NCBI GenBank assembly: GCA_049315625.1
Contig: JBMOJU010000012.1
Span: 1 to 34,372 of the forward strand
Direction: 5' to 3'
Length of the DNA stretch: 34,372 nucleotides
Source of the DNA: Paracraurococcus sp049315625
GTDB lineage: Bacteria > Pseudomonadota > Alphaproteobacteria > Acetobacterales > Acetobacteraceae
A program made the translations under genes and the position numbers. Numbering within the stretch: position 1 is the first letter of the stretch; each line of letters starts with the position of its first letter. This document shows positions 9,980 to 17,365 of this stretch, in pieces. The notes below the pieces were generated by a model. The model saw only the letters and a list, made by a program, of their open reading frames with translations. It was not told where the DNA came from and made no database searches.

Positions 9980-10768
9980 GTGACATTCCCCTTCCCGATC
10001 CCGGACAGCATCCCGCGCGCCGCGATGGTCACCGGCGGCGCCAAGCGCCTCGGCCGCGCCATCGCGCTCGCCTTGGCCGAAGCCGGCTTCGACGTCGCCA
10101 TCCACTATGCCGGCAGCCAGGCCGAGGCGGCGGAGACCGCCGATGCCATCCGCGCCCGCGGCCGCCGCGCCGTCCTGCTGCAGGCCGACCTGGCGCAGGA
10201 AGCCGCGGTCACGCCGCTGCTGCCCGCCGCCGGCGCCGCCCTCGGCCCGATCGGCGTGCTGGTCAACAACGCCAGCACCTTCGAACGCGACGAGTGGGAC
10301 GACGCGACGCGGGAAAGCTGGGATGCGCATCTGGAACCCAACCTCCGCGCCCCCTTCGTGCTCACCCAGGCCTTCGCCCGGGCGCTGCCGCCGGATGCCG
10401 AGGGCGTGGTGATCAACCTGCTGGACCAGCGGGTCTGGTCGCTGACGCCGCATTTCGTCTCCTACACCGTGTCCAAGGCAGCACTCTGGGCGCTGACCCA
10501 GTCGATGGCGCTGGCGCTGGCGCCGCGCATCCGGGTCAACGGCATCGGCCCCGGCCCCGCCCTCCCCAGCCCGCGGCAGAGCCAGGCACAGTTCGATCGC
10601 CAGGCCGCCAGCGTGCCGCTGCGGCACGGCACCGGCCCGGAGGAGATCGGCCGCGCGGTGCTGGCGATCCTCGCCATGCCGGCGATGACCGGGCAGATGA
10701 TCGCCCTCGATGGCGGGCAGCACCTGCAATGGTCGCCGGCCGGCGCCGCAGCGGGGCTGGAGGAGTGA
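9980..10768 (+). CDS. SDR-family reductase, likely pteridine reductase (FolM/PTR1-like)
   Basis: The start is taken as GTG 9980 because AGGAGA lies at 9968-9973 with 6-nt spacing; this gives 262 residues. It is a classical short-chain dehydrogenase with NNAS at 96-99 and catalytic Tyr162-x3-Lys166. The cofactor motif is TGGAKRLG at 18-25, that is TGx3RxG. In the SDR superfamily an Arg in place of the second Gly is the signature of PTR1/FolM, which reduce pterins and dihydrofolate with NADPH. The gene overlaps folB by 4 nt, which supports a pterin role. The reaction (dihydromonapterin or dihydrofolate reduction) is inferred. A generic SDR with another substrate remains possible. Confidence 0.82.
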   Translation: MTFPFPIPDSIPRAAMVTGGAKRLGRAIALALAEAGFDVAIHYAGSQAEAAETADAIRARGRRAVLLQADLAQEAAVTPLLPAAGAALGPIGVLVNNASTFERDEWDDATRESWDAHLEPNLRAPFVLTQAFARALPPDAEGVVINLLDQRVWSLTPHFVSYTVSKAALWALTQSMALALAPRIRVNGIGPGPALPSPRQSQAQFDRQAASVPLRHGTGPEEIGRAVLAILAMPAMTGQMIALDGGQHLQWSPAGAAAGLEE

Positions 10769-11157
10769 ATTTCGCCCCGGATGCCGAGCGGCGGGTGCGG
10801 CTGGTCTTCGTCCGCGGACTGTCGCTGCAGGCCCGCCTCGGCGTCCACCCGCATGAGAAGGCGGCGCCGCAGCGCGTCGTCATCGGCGTGGACCTGGCGG
10901 TGGAGGACGACGCCGCCCCCGGCGGGGTGGGCGTGGACGACATGGGCCGGGTTGTTGATTACGAGCGCGTGGTAAAAGCCGCTCGCGCAACGGCTGCCTC
11001 GGGACATACACTATTGGTTGAGACGCTGGCGGAGCGCATCGCCGAGGCCGCCCTGGCCGACCCGCGGGTCCTGCGCGCAAGGGTGACTGTGGAGAAGCCG
11101 GATGCTTTCCCGGACGCCGCCTCCGTCGGAGTGGTGATCGAGCGTATCCGGAGCTGA
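10765..11157 (+). CDS. folB: Dihydroneopterin aldolase
   Basis: FolB cleaves 7,8-dihydroneopterin to 6-hydroxymethyl-dihydropterin and glycolaldehyde in folate synthesis. GTG 10765 overlaps the upstream stop as GTGA and gives 130 residues. Family positions are visible: Glu31 in GVHPHEK, Tyr66 in VVDYERV and Lys111 in VEKPDAF, matching the substrate-binding Glu, the Tyr and the Lys of known FolB enzymes. The C-terminal ASVGVVIER strand is typical. The 4-nt overlap predicts translational coupling to the FolM-like reductase. The AT-rich DnaA-box region begins directly after the stop. Confidence 0.92.
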   Translation: MNFAPDAERRVRLVFVRGLSLQARLGVHPHEKAAPQRVVIGVDLAVEDDAAPGGVGVDDMGRVVDYERVVKAARATAASGHTLLVETLAERIAEAALADPRVLRARVTVEKPDAFPDAASVGVVIERIRS

Positions 11158-11442
11158 GCGATGCTTTGCCGTGGAAACTGTCCACCGCGCTCGCGACATC
11201 GGCATGAAGTGAAGTGGGTGAAAATCAATGTTACAGTTGACCTATTCCTGATCATGTCGCGGCGAGGAAACCGTTTTAAATCAGCGTCTTGATAAAATGC
11301 CGAATTCTTGGGCATTGTCATGTGACCGGCCTGTGACGGCCAAATTTGCCGCTCTCACCACACCGCGTCCACAGACTTATCCACAGCATGCGTGGAGAAC
11401 TGCGGCTTGCCGCGGAAACCCGACGCGCCCTAATCGCCGCGC
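11158..11442. other. AT-rich intergenic island, candidate replication-origin-like region
   Basis: This 285-bp gap lies between folB and uvrC. Positions 11221-11340 contain about 46% G+C by hand count (24 of 60, then 31 of 60), far below the surrounding coding DNA. A perfect DnaA box lies at 11377-11385. TCCAC cores also occur at 11181-11185 and 11368-11372 (forward) and at 11171-11175 (reverse); the first forward and the reverse core form the inverted repeat GTGGA-AACTG-TCCAC. GANTC sites occur just inside uvrC at 11445-11449 and 11455-11459. I see no convincing gene in it: a minus-strand frame through it is simply folB antisense extended. It must also hold the uvrC promoter; TTGACC at about 11247 is a possible -35 without a good -10. 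Confidence 0.5.
11377..11385 (+). promoter_or_regulatory. Perfect DnaA box (TTATCCACA)
   Basis: TTATCCACA matches the high-affinity DnaA consensus TTATNCACA exactly and sits in the string GTCCACAGACTTATCCACAG. A weaker GCGTCCACA (6 of 9) begins 12 bp upstream at 11365. It is placed 57 bp before the uvrC start, beside the AT-rich segment. It could be an origin box or a DnaA-responsive site in the uvrC promoter. Confidence 0.6.
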
Positions 11443-13332
11443 ATGAGTCAAGCCGAATCCGAAGGCGCCGAGCCCCCCGCGGATGCGCCCGTGATGCAGG
11501 GCGTGCAGGTCATCGAACGGGCGCTGGCGACCCTGCCGCACTCGCCGGGCGTGTACCGCATGCTGGATGCCAAGGGCGACGCGCTCTATGTCGGCAAGGC
11601 GCGGGCGCTGAAGAAGCGGGTGGTCGCCTATACCCAGATCGGCCGCCTGCCCGAGCGCCTGCGCCGGATGGTGCACGAAACCCGCAGCCTGGAGGTGATC
11701 ACCACCGCCTCCGAGGCCGAGGCGCTGCTGCTCGAAGCCAACCTGATCAAGAAGCTGCGCCCGCGCTACAACATCGTTCTGCGGGACGACAAATCCTACC
11801 CCTGGCTGGTCCTGACCGAGGACCACCCCTATCCGCAGATCACCAAGCACCGCGGCGAACGCCGCAAGGGCGCCAGCTATTGGGGTCCCTTCGCCTCCGC
11901 CTGGGCGGTGAACCAGACGCTGACGGCGCTGCAACGGGTCTTCCTGCTGCGTTCCTGCCGCGACACCGTCTTCGACAGCCGCGACCGGCCCTGCCTGCTG
12001 CACCAGATCAAGCGATGCTCCGCCCCCTGCGTCGAGCGCATCAGCCAGCCGGACTATGCCGCGCTGGTCGCCGAGGCGAAGCAGTTCCTCTCGGGCGAGG
12101 TGCCCTCCATCCAGAAGAACCTGGCGAAGGAGATGGAGGCGGCGGCTGAGGCGCTGGAATTCGAGCGCGCCGCGGCGATCCGCGACCGCATCCGCGGCCT
12201 GACCCATGTGCAGGGCCGCGACCGCATCAACATGGAAGGCATGGGCGACGCCGACGTGGTGGCGCTCCACCAGATGGCCGGGCAGTCCTGCGTCCAGGTC
12301 TTTTTCTTCCGCGGCGGCCGCAACAACGGCAACCGGCCCTTCTTTCTGAGCAAAGGCGACCAGGGGCCGGAGGAGGTGATGGGCGCCTTCCTCGGCCAGC
12401 TCTACGACGATTTGCCGCCGCCGCCCCTCGTCCTCCTCAGCCACACGCCACCCGAACAGGAGCTGATCGCCGAGGCGCTCGGTATCAAGGCGGGCCGCAA
12501 GGTCGAGCTCCACCGGCCGCAGCGCGGCGACAAGCGCGCCGCCGTCGAGCACGCCGAGACCAACGCGCGGGAGGCGCTGGAGCGGAAGATGGCCGAGGGC
12601 ACGGCGCAGGAGGCGCTGCTGCAGGGCGTCGCCCGCGTCTTCGAGCTGCCGGCAACGCCCGAACGCATCGAGGTCTACGACAACAGCCACATCCAGGGCA
12701 GCAATGCCTATGGGGTGATGGTGGCCGGCGGCCCCTCCGGCTTCCTGAAGCAGGCCTACCGCAAATTCTCCATCAAGGGCGACATCAAGGGCGGCGACGA
12801 CTTCGCCATGATGCGGGAGGTCTTCGAACGCCGCTTCGGCCGCGCCCTGAAGGAGGACCCGGAACGCGCCGGCGGCAGCTGGCCCGACCTGGTGCTGATC
12901 GATGGCGGGCTCGGCCAGCTCAACGCGGTGCGCGACCTCTTTGCCGAGATGGGCGTGCACGACGTGCCGCTGGTCGCCATCGCCAAGGGCGTCGACCGCG
13001 ACGCCGGCCGGGAATGGTTCCACCAGCCGGGCAAGCCGCCCTTCCAACTGCCGCCGCGCGACCCGGTGCTCTATTACCTGCAACGGCTGCGGGATGAGGC
13101 GCACCGCTTCGCCATCACCACCCACCGCGCCGGTCGGTCGAAATCCCTGGTGAAGTCCGAGCTGGACGAGATCCCCGGCGTCGGCCCGGCGCTGAAGCGG
13201 CGGCTGCTGAACCATTTCGGCAGCGCCCGCGGGGTGCGGAACGCGGCGCTGGAGGATCTGGCGAATACCCCCGGCGTGGGACCGGCGGTGGCGAAGAAGA
13301 TCCACGACCACTTCCACCCGGGCGCCAATTAG
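11443..13332 (+). CDS. uvrC: Excinuclease ABC subunit C
   Basis: UvrC makes both incisions around damage verified by UvrB. The 629-residue protein has an N-terminal GIY-YIG nuclease (GVY 36-38, YVG 49-51, then KARALKKRV), and a UVR motif near residue 225-250 that pairs with the UvrB C-terminus. The RNase H-like second nuclease contains VYDNSHIQG and LVLIDGGLGQL, and the C-terminal tandem helix-hairpin-helix shows IPGVGPALKRRLL and TPGVGPAVAKKI. Length and domain order are complete. No clear Shine-Dalgarno precedes ATG 11443. Upstream lies the AT-rich DnaA-box island; downstream, 259 bp before pgsA. Confidence 0.97.
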   Translation: MSQAESEGAEPPADAPVMQGVQVIERALATLPHSPGVYRMLDAKGDALYVGKARALKKRVVAYTQIGRLPERLRRMVHETRSLEVITTASEAEALLLEANLIKKLRPRYNIVLRDDKSYPWLVLTEDHPYPQITKHRGERRKGASYWGPFASAWAVNQTLTALQRVFLLRSCRDTVFDSRDRPCLLHQIKRCSAPCVERISQPDYAALVAEAKQFLSGEVPSIQKNLAKEMEAAAEALEFERAAAIRDRIRGLTHVQGRDRINMEGMGDADVVALHQMAGQSCVQVFFFRGGRNNGNRPFFLSKGDQGPEEVMGAFLGQLYDDLPPPPLVLLSHTPPEQELIAEALGIKAGRKVELHRPQRGDKRAAVEHAETNAREALERKMAEGTAQEALLQGVARVFELPATPERIEVYDNSHIQGSNAYGVMVAGGPSGFLKQAYRKFSIKGDIKGGDDFAMMREVFERRFGRALKEDPERAGGSWPDLVLIDGGLGQLNAVRDLFAEMGVHDVPLVAIAKGVDRDAGREWFHQPGKPPFQLPPRDPVLYYLQRLRDEAHRFAITTHRAGRSKSLVKSELDEIPGVGPALKRRLLNHFGSARGVRNAALEDLANTPGVGPAVAKKIHDHFHPGAN

Positions 13333-13379
13333 CGCGGCCTGCTGCGGCCCCGGCGGTGATACCCACGAGCACGGCCGAC

Positions 13380-13401
13380 CTGGCGCTTCCGCCAGCGCCA
13401 G
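13380..13401 (+). repeat. Hairpin in the uvrC-pgsA gap
   Basis: CTGGCGCT (13380-13387) and AGCGCCAG (13394-13401) form a perfect 8-bp stem with a 6-nt loop, about 50 nt after the uvrC stop. It may end or protect the uvrC message, but no T-tract follows. The rest of the 259-bp gap shows no gene. Confidence 0.45.
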
Positions 13402-13591
13402 CACGGCGATCCCCGCCCGCTGCGGTTCGGCGCCAGCCCCGGCAACCGGACCGCAGCGCCCGGACCCGCCCACCGCCCGGCAAAAGCGCGCTGGTCCGCC
13501 CGCGCCGGCCGACGGCAAATGTCATCCCACCGCAACCGGTCCGAGGCCCACGCAGCGCGCACCGGGCTTGCCCCGCGGCGGGCGCTCCGCC

Positions 13592-14209
13592 ATGACTGCC
13601 GGCCGCATGCCGACCGACCTGCCGAACCTGCTGACGCTGTCCCGTATCGCCGCCATCCCGCTGCTGGTGGCGTTGGTCGCGCTGCGTACACCCTGGGGCG
13701 ACGTCGCCGCCTGCGCGGTCTTCGCCGCCGCCGCCATCACCGACTATTTCGACGGCAAGATCGCCCGGAAACGCAAGACCGTCTCCGGCTTCGGCCGCAT
13801 GCTCGACCCGATCGCCGACAAGCTGCTGGTCGGCGCCGCGCTGATGGTGCTGGCGGGCCATGACCGGCTGACCGGCTGGACCCTCTACCCCGCCATCATC
13901 ATCCTGCTGCGGGAGATCCTGGTCTCCGGCCTGCGCGAATACCTCGCCGGGCTGCGCATCGGCCTGCCGGTCTCCCGCCTTGCCAAATGGAAGACCGGGT
14001 TCCAGATGGGGGCTCTCGGGACCCTGCTCGCCGGCGACACCGCGGCGGGGGTGCTGCAGCTTTCCTTCCTGCCGGTGTCCCTGATCGGGGAAGTCATGCT
14101 CTGGGTCGCCGCCGCGCTGACGCTGCTGACCGGGCGGAACTATCTGGTGGCCGGGCTCCAGCACGCGGAGGCCGACCCCGGCGCCACTGCCCCCGAGTCC
14201 CGGCCTTGA
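13592..14209 (+). CDS. pgsA: CDP-diacylglycerol-glycerol-3-phosphate 3-phosphatidyltransferase
   Basis: PgsA condenses CDP-diacylglycerol with glycerol-3-phosphate to give phosphatidylglycerol phosphate, committing lipid to phosphatidylglycerol and cardiolipin in the inner membrane. The 205-residue protein carries the complete CDP-alcohol phosphotransferase motif D51-x2-D54-G55-x2-A58-R59-x8-G68-x3-D72-x3-D76 in a membrane protein of about five to six helices. N-terminal PNLLTLSRI is typical of PgsA rather than Pss. ATG 13592 is preferred; ATG 13607 and TTG 13568 are alternatives and no strong ribosome site decides. The uvrC-pgsA-moaD-moaE neighbourhood also occurs in other alphaproteobacteria as far as I know. 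Confidence 0.93.
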   Translation: MTAGRMPTDLPNLLTLSRIAAIPLLVALVALRTPWGDVAACAVFAAAAITDYFDGKIARKRKTVSGFGRMLDPIADKLLVGAALMVLAGHDRLTGWTLYPAIIILLREILVSGLREYLAGLRIGLPVSRLAKWKTGFQMGALGTLLAGDTAAGVLQLSFLPVSLIGEVMLWVAAALTLLTGRNYLVAGLQHAEADPGATAPESRP

Positions 14210-14286
14210 GGCCGCGCGGCCGGCGGCGCATCTTCCGGACATATCTTCAGGACACGGCCCCGCAGCCGGGGCGGCAGGAGTGGGTC

Positions 14287-14943
14287 ATGCGACGGATCGG
14301 CGTAACCTCGGCCCGGGTGGCCGTGCTGGGCTTCGGGGTTCTGCTCGGCGGCTGCACCGCCTGGAACAACTCCACCACCTGGCTGAACAACAGCGGCGCG
14401 CGGACCACCGACCGAATCGCCGATGCCGGGGCCTGGATGAACGCGCCCTGGGGCAGCACGCGGCCGACCCTGCCGGAGGGCAGCGCCACCGTCGCCCGGC
14501 TCAGCGGCGCGCCGGTGAAGACCACGCCGCTGACGCCGGAGCCTGGCGACGTCTGGCCGGTGCCGGAGGCGCCGCGCTCCACCCTGGCGAACCCTGATGC
14601 GGCGATGCGCGGCATCCCCGCCTATCGCCCGAGTGAACTGGACCGCCCGTCCGGCCGCCCGGAGTCGCTGCCCGGCGGTCAGTCGAACGCGGCGCCCCTG
14701 CCGCCCGGCCTGCGCAGCGGCGCATCCTCCGCGCCGCCGATCGAGTCCAACCCGGCGCCACGCCGGGCCGATGGCCGCACCATCATGACCCCGCAGGGCG
14801 CCGCGGTGACCACCGGCGGCACCGACCGCGTGCAGAGCTTCACCGCCCCCGGCGGCGGCACCGGCACCGCCATCATCGACGGCAACACCACGACGCTCAT
14901 CGGCCCCGGCGGCCAGGTGCAGAGCGTCCCGACCCGGCGCTGA
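14287..14943 (+). CDS. Predicted lipoprotein, Pro/Gly-rich, unknown function
   Basis: ATG 14287 has AGGAG at 14276-14280 with 6-nt spacing and gives 218 residues. The N-terminus is a lipoprotein signal: basic MRRIG, hydrophobic core, lipobox LGGC with the acylated cysteine at 23. The mature protein is low in hydrophobic content and rich in Pro, Ser, Gly and Thr, so most of it is probably extended or disordered. It ends in a Gly/Thr-rich segment (GGGTGTAIIDGNTTTLIGPGG). No family is recognised. It lies between pgsA and moaD, 7 nt before moaD, so it is probably in the same transcript, though nothing links it to molybdopterin chemistry. Confidence 0.78.
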   Translation: MRRIGVTSARVAVLGFGVLLGGCTAWNNSTTWLNNSGARTTDRIADAGAWMNAPWGSTRPTLPEGSATVARLSGAPVKTTPLTPEPGDVWPVPEAPRSTLANPDAAMRGIPAYRPSELDRPSGRPESLPGGQSNAAPLPPGLRSGASSAPPIESNPAPRRADGRTIMTPQGAAVTTGGTDRVQSFTAPGGGTGTAIIDGNTTTLIGPGGQVQSVPTRR

Positions 14944-14950
14944 TCCCGGC

Positions 14951-15202
14951 ATGCGGGTCCTCTATTTCGCCTGGGTGCGGCAGAAGGTGGGCGTGGCGGA
15001 AGAGGAGGTCTCCCCGCCGGTCGAGGTGCGGGACGTCGCCGGGCTGATCGCCTGGCTGTCAGCCCGCAGCCCCGGCCATGCCGCTGCCTTCGCCCAGGCG
15101 AAGCAGATCCGCGCCGCGGTGAACCAGGAATTCACCGCGCCCGACGCGCCGGTCACGGCCAATGACGAGGTCGCCTTCTTCCCGCCGGTGACCGGCGGAT
15201 GA
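14951..15202 (+). CDS. moaD: Molybdopterin synthase sulfur-carrier subunit
   Basis: MoaD is the small ubiquitin-like subunit of molybdopterin synthase. Its C-terminal Gly-Gly is thiocarboxylated and donates sulfur to precursor Z. This 83-residue protein starts MRVLYFAWVRQKVG and ends FFPPVTGG with the required terminal di-glycine. Its stop overlaps the moaE start as ATGA, predicting balanced, coupled synthesis of the two subunits. Confidence 0.95.
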   Translation: MRVLYFAWVRQKVGVAEEEVSPPVEVRDVAGLIAWLSARSPGHAAAFAQAKQIRAAVNQEFTAPDAPVTANDEVAFFPPVTGG

Positions 15203-15669
15203 GTGGCGCCGTGGTGCCGACCGTCCGGGTCCAGGCAGAGCCCTTCGACCTGGCGGCCGAAACCGCCGCACTGACCGCCGGCCGCGTCGATGTCGGCGGC
15301 CTCGCCAGCTTCGTCGGGCTGTGCCGGGCGGATGACGGCCTGGCCGCGCTGGTGCTGGAACACTACCCGGGCATGACCGAGCGGGCGATCGCCGGTATCG
15401 CCAGGCAGGCCTGCACCCGCTGGCCGCTGACCGGCTGCACCGTCATCCACCGGCATGGCCGGCTTGAGCCGGGGGCGCCGATCGTGCTGGTCCTCACCGC
15501 CTCCTCCCACCGCGCCGCGGCGCTGGACAGCTGCGCCTTCCTGATCGACTGGCTGAAGACCCGGGCGCCCTTCTGGAAGCGCGAGGAATTCACCGGCGGC
15601 GCGGAACGCTGGGTCGAGGCCAAGGCCGCGGACGACGCAGCCGCCGCCCGCTGGGACCCGGCGGCTTGA
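15199..15669 (+). CDS. moaE: Molybdopterin synthase catalytic subunit
   Basis: MoaE is the large subunit that converts precursor Z to molybdopterin with sulfur from MoaD. The 156-residue sequence has the family blocks LVLEHYPGM near 51-59, IHRHG at 83-87 and the lysines K120 and K127 in WLKTRAPFWKREEF, which align with active-site lysines of E. coli MoaE. It overlaps moaD by 4 nt at the start and the VOC gene by 4 nt at the end, so the run is translationally linked. Other molybdenum cofactor genes are not in the window. Confidence 0.95.
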   Translation: MSGAVVPTVRVQAEPFDLAAETAALTAGRVDVGGLASFVGLCRADDGLAALVLEHYPGMTERAIAGIARQACTRWPLTGCTVIHRHGRLEPGAPIVLVLTASSHRAAALDSCAFLIDWLKTRAPFWKREEFTGGAERWVEAKAADDAAAARWDPAA

Positions 15670-16034
15670 GCCCGGGCCCGCTGGCGCGGGTGGAACTTGC
15701 CTGCCGCGACCCGCACCGCCAGCGCGACTTCTACGCCCGCATCCTCGGCCTGCCGCCGGCCGAGCCCGGCAACACGCTGCGCTTCGCGCTCGGCGATGTG
15801 GTGCTCGTGCTGCGGCCGCGCGGCGATGCGTTGTTCGCTTCCGCCCGCGGCGGGGAGGCGGGGACGCTGCTGGCCCTGCCGGTCGAGGATGCCGAGCTGG
15901 AGCGCTGGCACCGCCGCATGCTCACCGCCCGGGTGGCGGTGCTGGACGCGCCCGGCCCCGCCGGCGCGCCGCCCCGCCTGATGCGGGTGGCCGACCCCGA
16001 GGGCAACATCATCGAGCTGTTCGCCGCGGCGTGA
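15666..16034 (+). CDS. VOC-superfamily (glyoxalase/bleomycin-resistance-like) protein
   Basis: Up to 122 residues. The start is either TTG 15666, overlapping the moaE stop as TTGA, or GTG 15690, which begins right at the first VOC strand. The fold is recognisable from the first betaalpha unit (VELACRDPHRQRDFYARILGL), a central pair of strands and the closing VADPEGNIIELF, where the Glu is the usual metal-ligand position. Members include glyoxalases, dioxygenases and resistance proteins; none can be chosen here. It sits in a coupled run after moaE. Confidence 0.8.
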   Translation: MSPGPLARVELACRDPHRQRDFYARILGLPPAEPGNTLRFALGDVVLVLRPRGDALFASARGGEAGTLLALPVEDAELERWHRRMLTARVAVLDAPGPAGAPPRLMRVADPEGNIIELFAAA

Positions 16035-17365
16035 GTCCGGCGGCGGGCATCCTGCTGGGCGCGGCGCTGCTGGGCTGGCCGGCGGTGCTGAACGGTTACC
16101 CGTTGGTGTTCAGCGACACCGGCGCCTTCCTGGCGCAGACGATCGAGGCCTGGCCGGTCTGGGACAAGCCGCCGGTCTACGGCCCGCTGCTGCACGCCCT
16201 GCACTGGCGGACGACGCTGTGGCTGCCGCTGGCGGCGCAGGTCGTGGTGCTGTCCTGGCTGCTCTGGCTGGTGCAGCGCGTGCTGGACGGGGTGACGACG
16301 GGGCGGCATCTGCTGCTCTGCGCCGGGCTGGCGGCGGCGACCGCGGCGCCTTGGTACGCCGCACTGCTGATGCCGGATTGGCTGGCACCAGCCCTGGTCC
16401 TGGCGCTGTTCCTGCTGGGCTTCGGGTGGGAGGCGCTGGGCCGGGTGGAGCGGTCCGCGCTGGGGCTGCTGGCGCTTCTGGCCGCCGCCGCGCATCTCTC
16501 CCACCTGCCGGTCGCCGCGGCGCTGGTGCTGCTGGTGCTGGCGGTCCGCCGCGCCTGGCGCCCGGCGCTGCGCTGCGCCCTGCCGCTGCTGGGCGCGCTG
16601 GCCCTGCTGGTGGCGGCGAATGGCTGGACCCAGGGGCGCTGGGCGGTGTCGCCGCATGGCGCGGTCTTCGCTCTCGCCCGGCTCGTGGCGGATGGGCCGG
16701 CGGCGCGGACGATCGACGCGCGCTGCCCCGGGGCCGGCTGGCATCTCTGCCACTGGGCCGGCCGGCTGCCACGCGACAGCGATGATTTCCTCTGGGCGGG
16801 CGACGGGCCGGTCTGGGCGCCGCGGCTGGATGGCGCGCAGCCGGGCGGGCCGATCTCGCTGGCGCCGGAGGCCGGCGCGATCGTCGCCGAGACGCTGCGG
16901 CGGGAGCCGCTCGGGGTCCTGCGCGCCATGGCGGCCAACGCGCTGCGGCAGCTTGGCCGGGCCCGGGTGGGCGACACGCTGGGGCCGGAGAACCTGGCGG
17001 CCTCCGTCGCCCGGCAATTGGCGCTCGGCTTTCCCTTGGCGGAGCAGGCGCGCTTCGCCGCGTCCCTTCAGGCCCAGGGGTCGCTGCGACAGCTGGCGGC
17101 GCCGTTCCTGGTACTGCACCCCGCGGCGCTCCTGCTGGGGGCGGCGGGGACGCTACTCGCCTGGCGGCGGGCGGGCGGTCCGCGCCAGCTTGGCCTCGTG
17201 CTCTGCGTGCTGGTCGGCATCACCGCGAATGCGGCGGCGACCGGCGCGCTGTCCGGGCCGCATGACCGCTACCAGGCGCGCATCGCCTGGCTGCTGCCGC
17301 TGGCCGCGCTGCTGGCCTGGCCGGGCGGGACCCGGGGCAGCCGGCCGCGCGCTCAGATCGTGTAG
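16031..17365 (+). CDS. Polytopic membrane protein, possible GT-C-type glycosyltransferase
   Basis: GTG 16031 overlaps the VOC stop as GTGA and gives 444 residues with roughly nine to ten hydrophobic segments. After the first segment there is an extracytoplasmic-looking loop, NGYPLVFSDTGAFLAQ, followed by KPPVYGPLL. An early acidic residue followed by a KPP/RPP-x-Y block resembles the first loop of ArnT/PMT-like GT-C enzymes, but the usual full motif is not present, so this is inference. A large soluble loop of about 130 residues lies in the middle (about 215-345) and has cysteines at about 233 and 240. The last 13 bp overlap convergent cysE. Function unknown. Confidence 0.7.
   Translation: MSPAAGILLGAALLGWPAVLNGYPLVFSDTGAFLAQTIEAWPVWDKPPVYGPLLHALHWRTTLWLPLAAQVVVLSWLLWLVQRVLDGVTTGRHLLLCAGLAAATAAPWYAALLMPDWLAPALVLALFLLGFGWEALGRVERSALGLLALLAAAAHLSHLPVAAALVLLVLAVRRAWRPALRCALPLLGALALLVAANGWTQGRWAVSPHGAVFALARLVADGPAARTIDARCPGAGWHLCHWAGRLPRDSDDFLWAGDGPVWAPRLDGAQPGGPISLAPEAGAIVAETLRREPLGVLRAMAANALRQLGRARVGDTLGPENLAASVARQLALGFPLAEQARFAASLQAQGSLRQLAAPFLVLHPAALLLGAAGTLLAWRRAGGPRQLGLVLCVLVGITANAAATGALSGPHDRYQARIAWLLPLAALLAWPGGTRGSRPRAQIV

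Noticed and set aside
10959..11321. A minus-strand frame crossing the AT-rich island and the end of folB
   Set aside because: About half is folB antisense, there is no ribosome site before its start and the residue pattern is not protein-like. The AT-rich sequence is better explained as non-coding.
11377..13518. A 713-codon open frame on the minus strand opposite uvrC
   Set aside because: Its translation is His/Gln/Arg/Val-rich with no domains and lies wholly opposite a certain uvrC. It is a codon-bias shadow typical of very GC-rich genes.
11443..17365. A single uvrC-to-membrane-protein operon
   Set aside because: The 259-bp gap with a hairpin before pgsA and the 77-bp gap with its own ribosome site before the lipoprotein leave room for separate promoters. 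Only moaD onward is clearly coupled.
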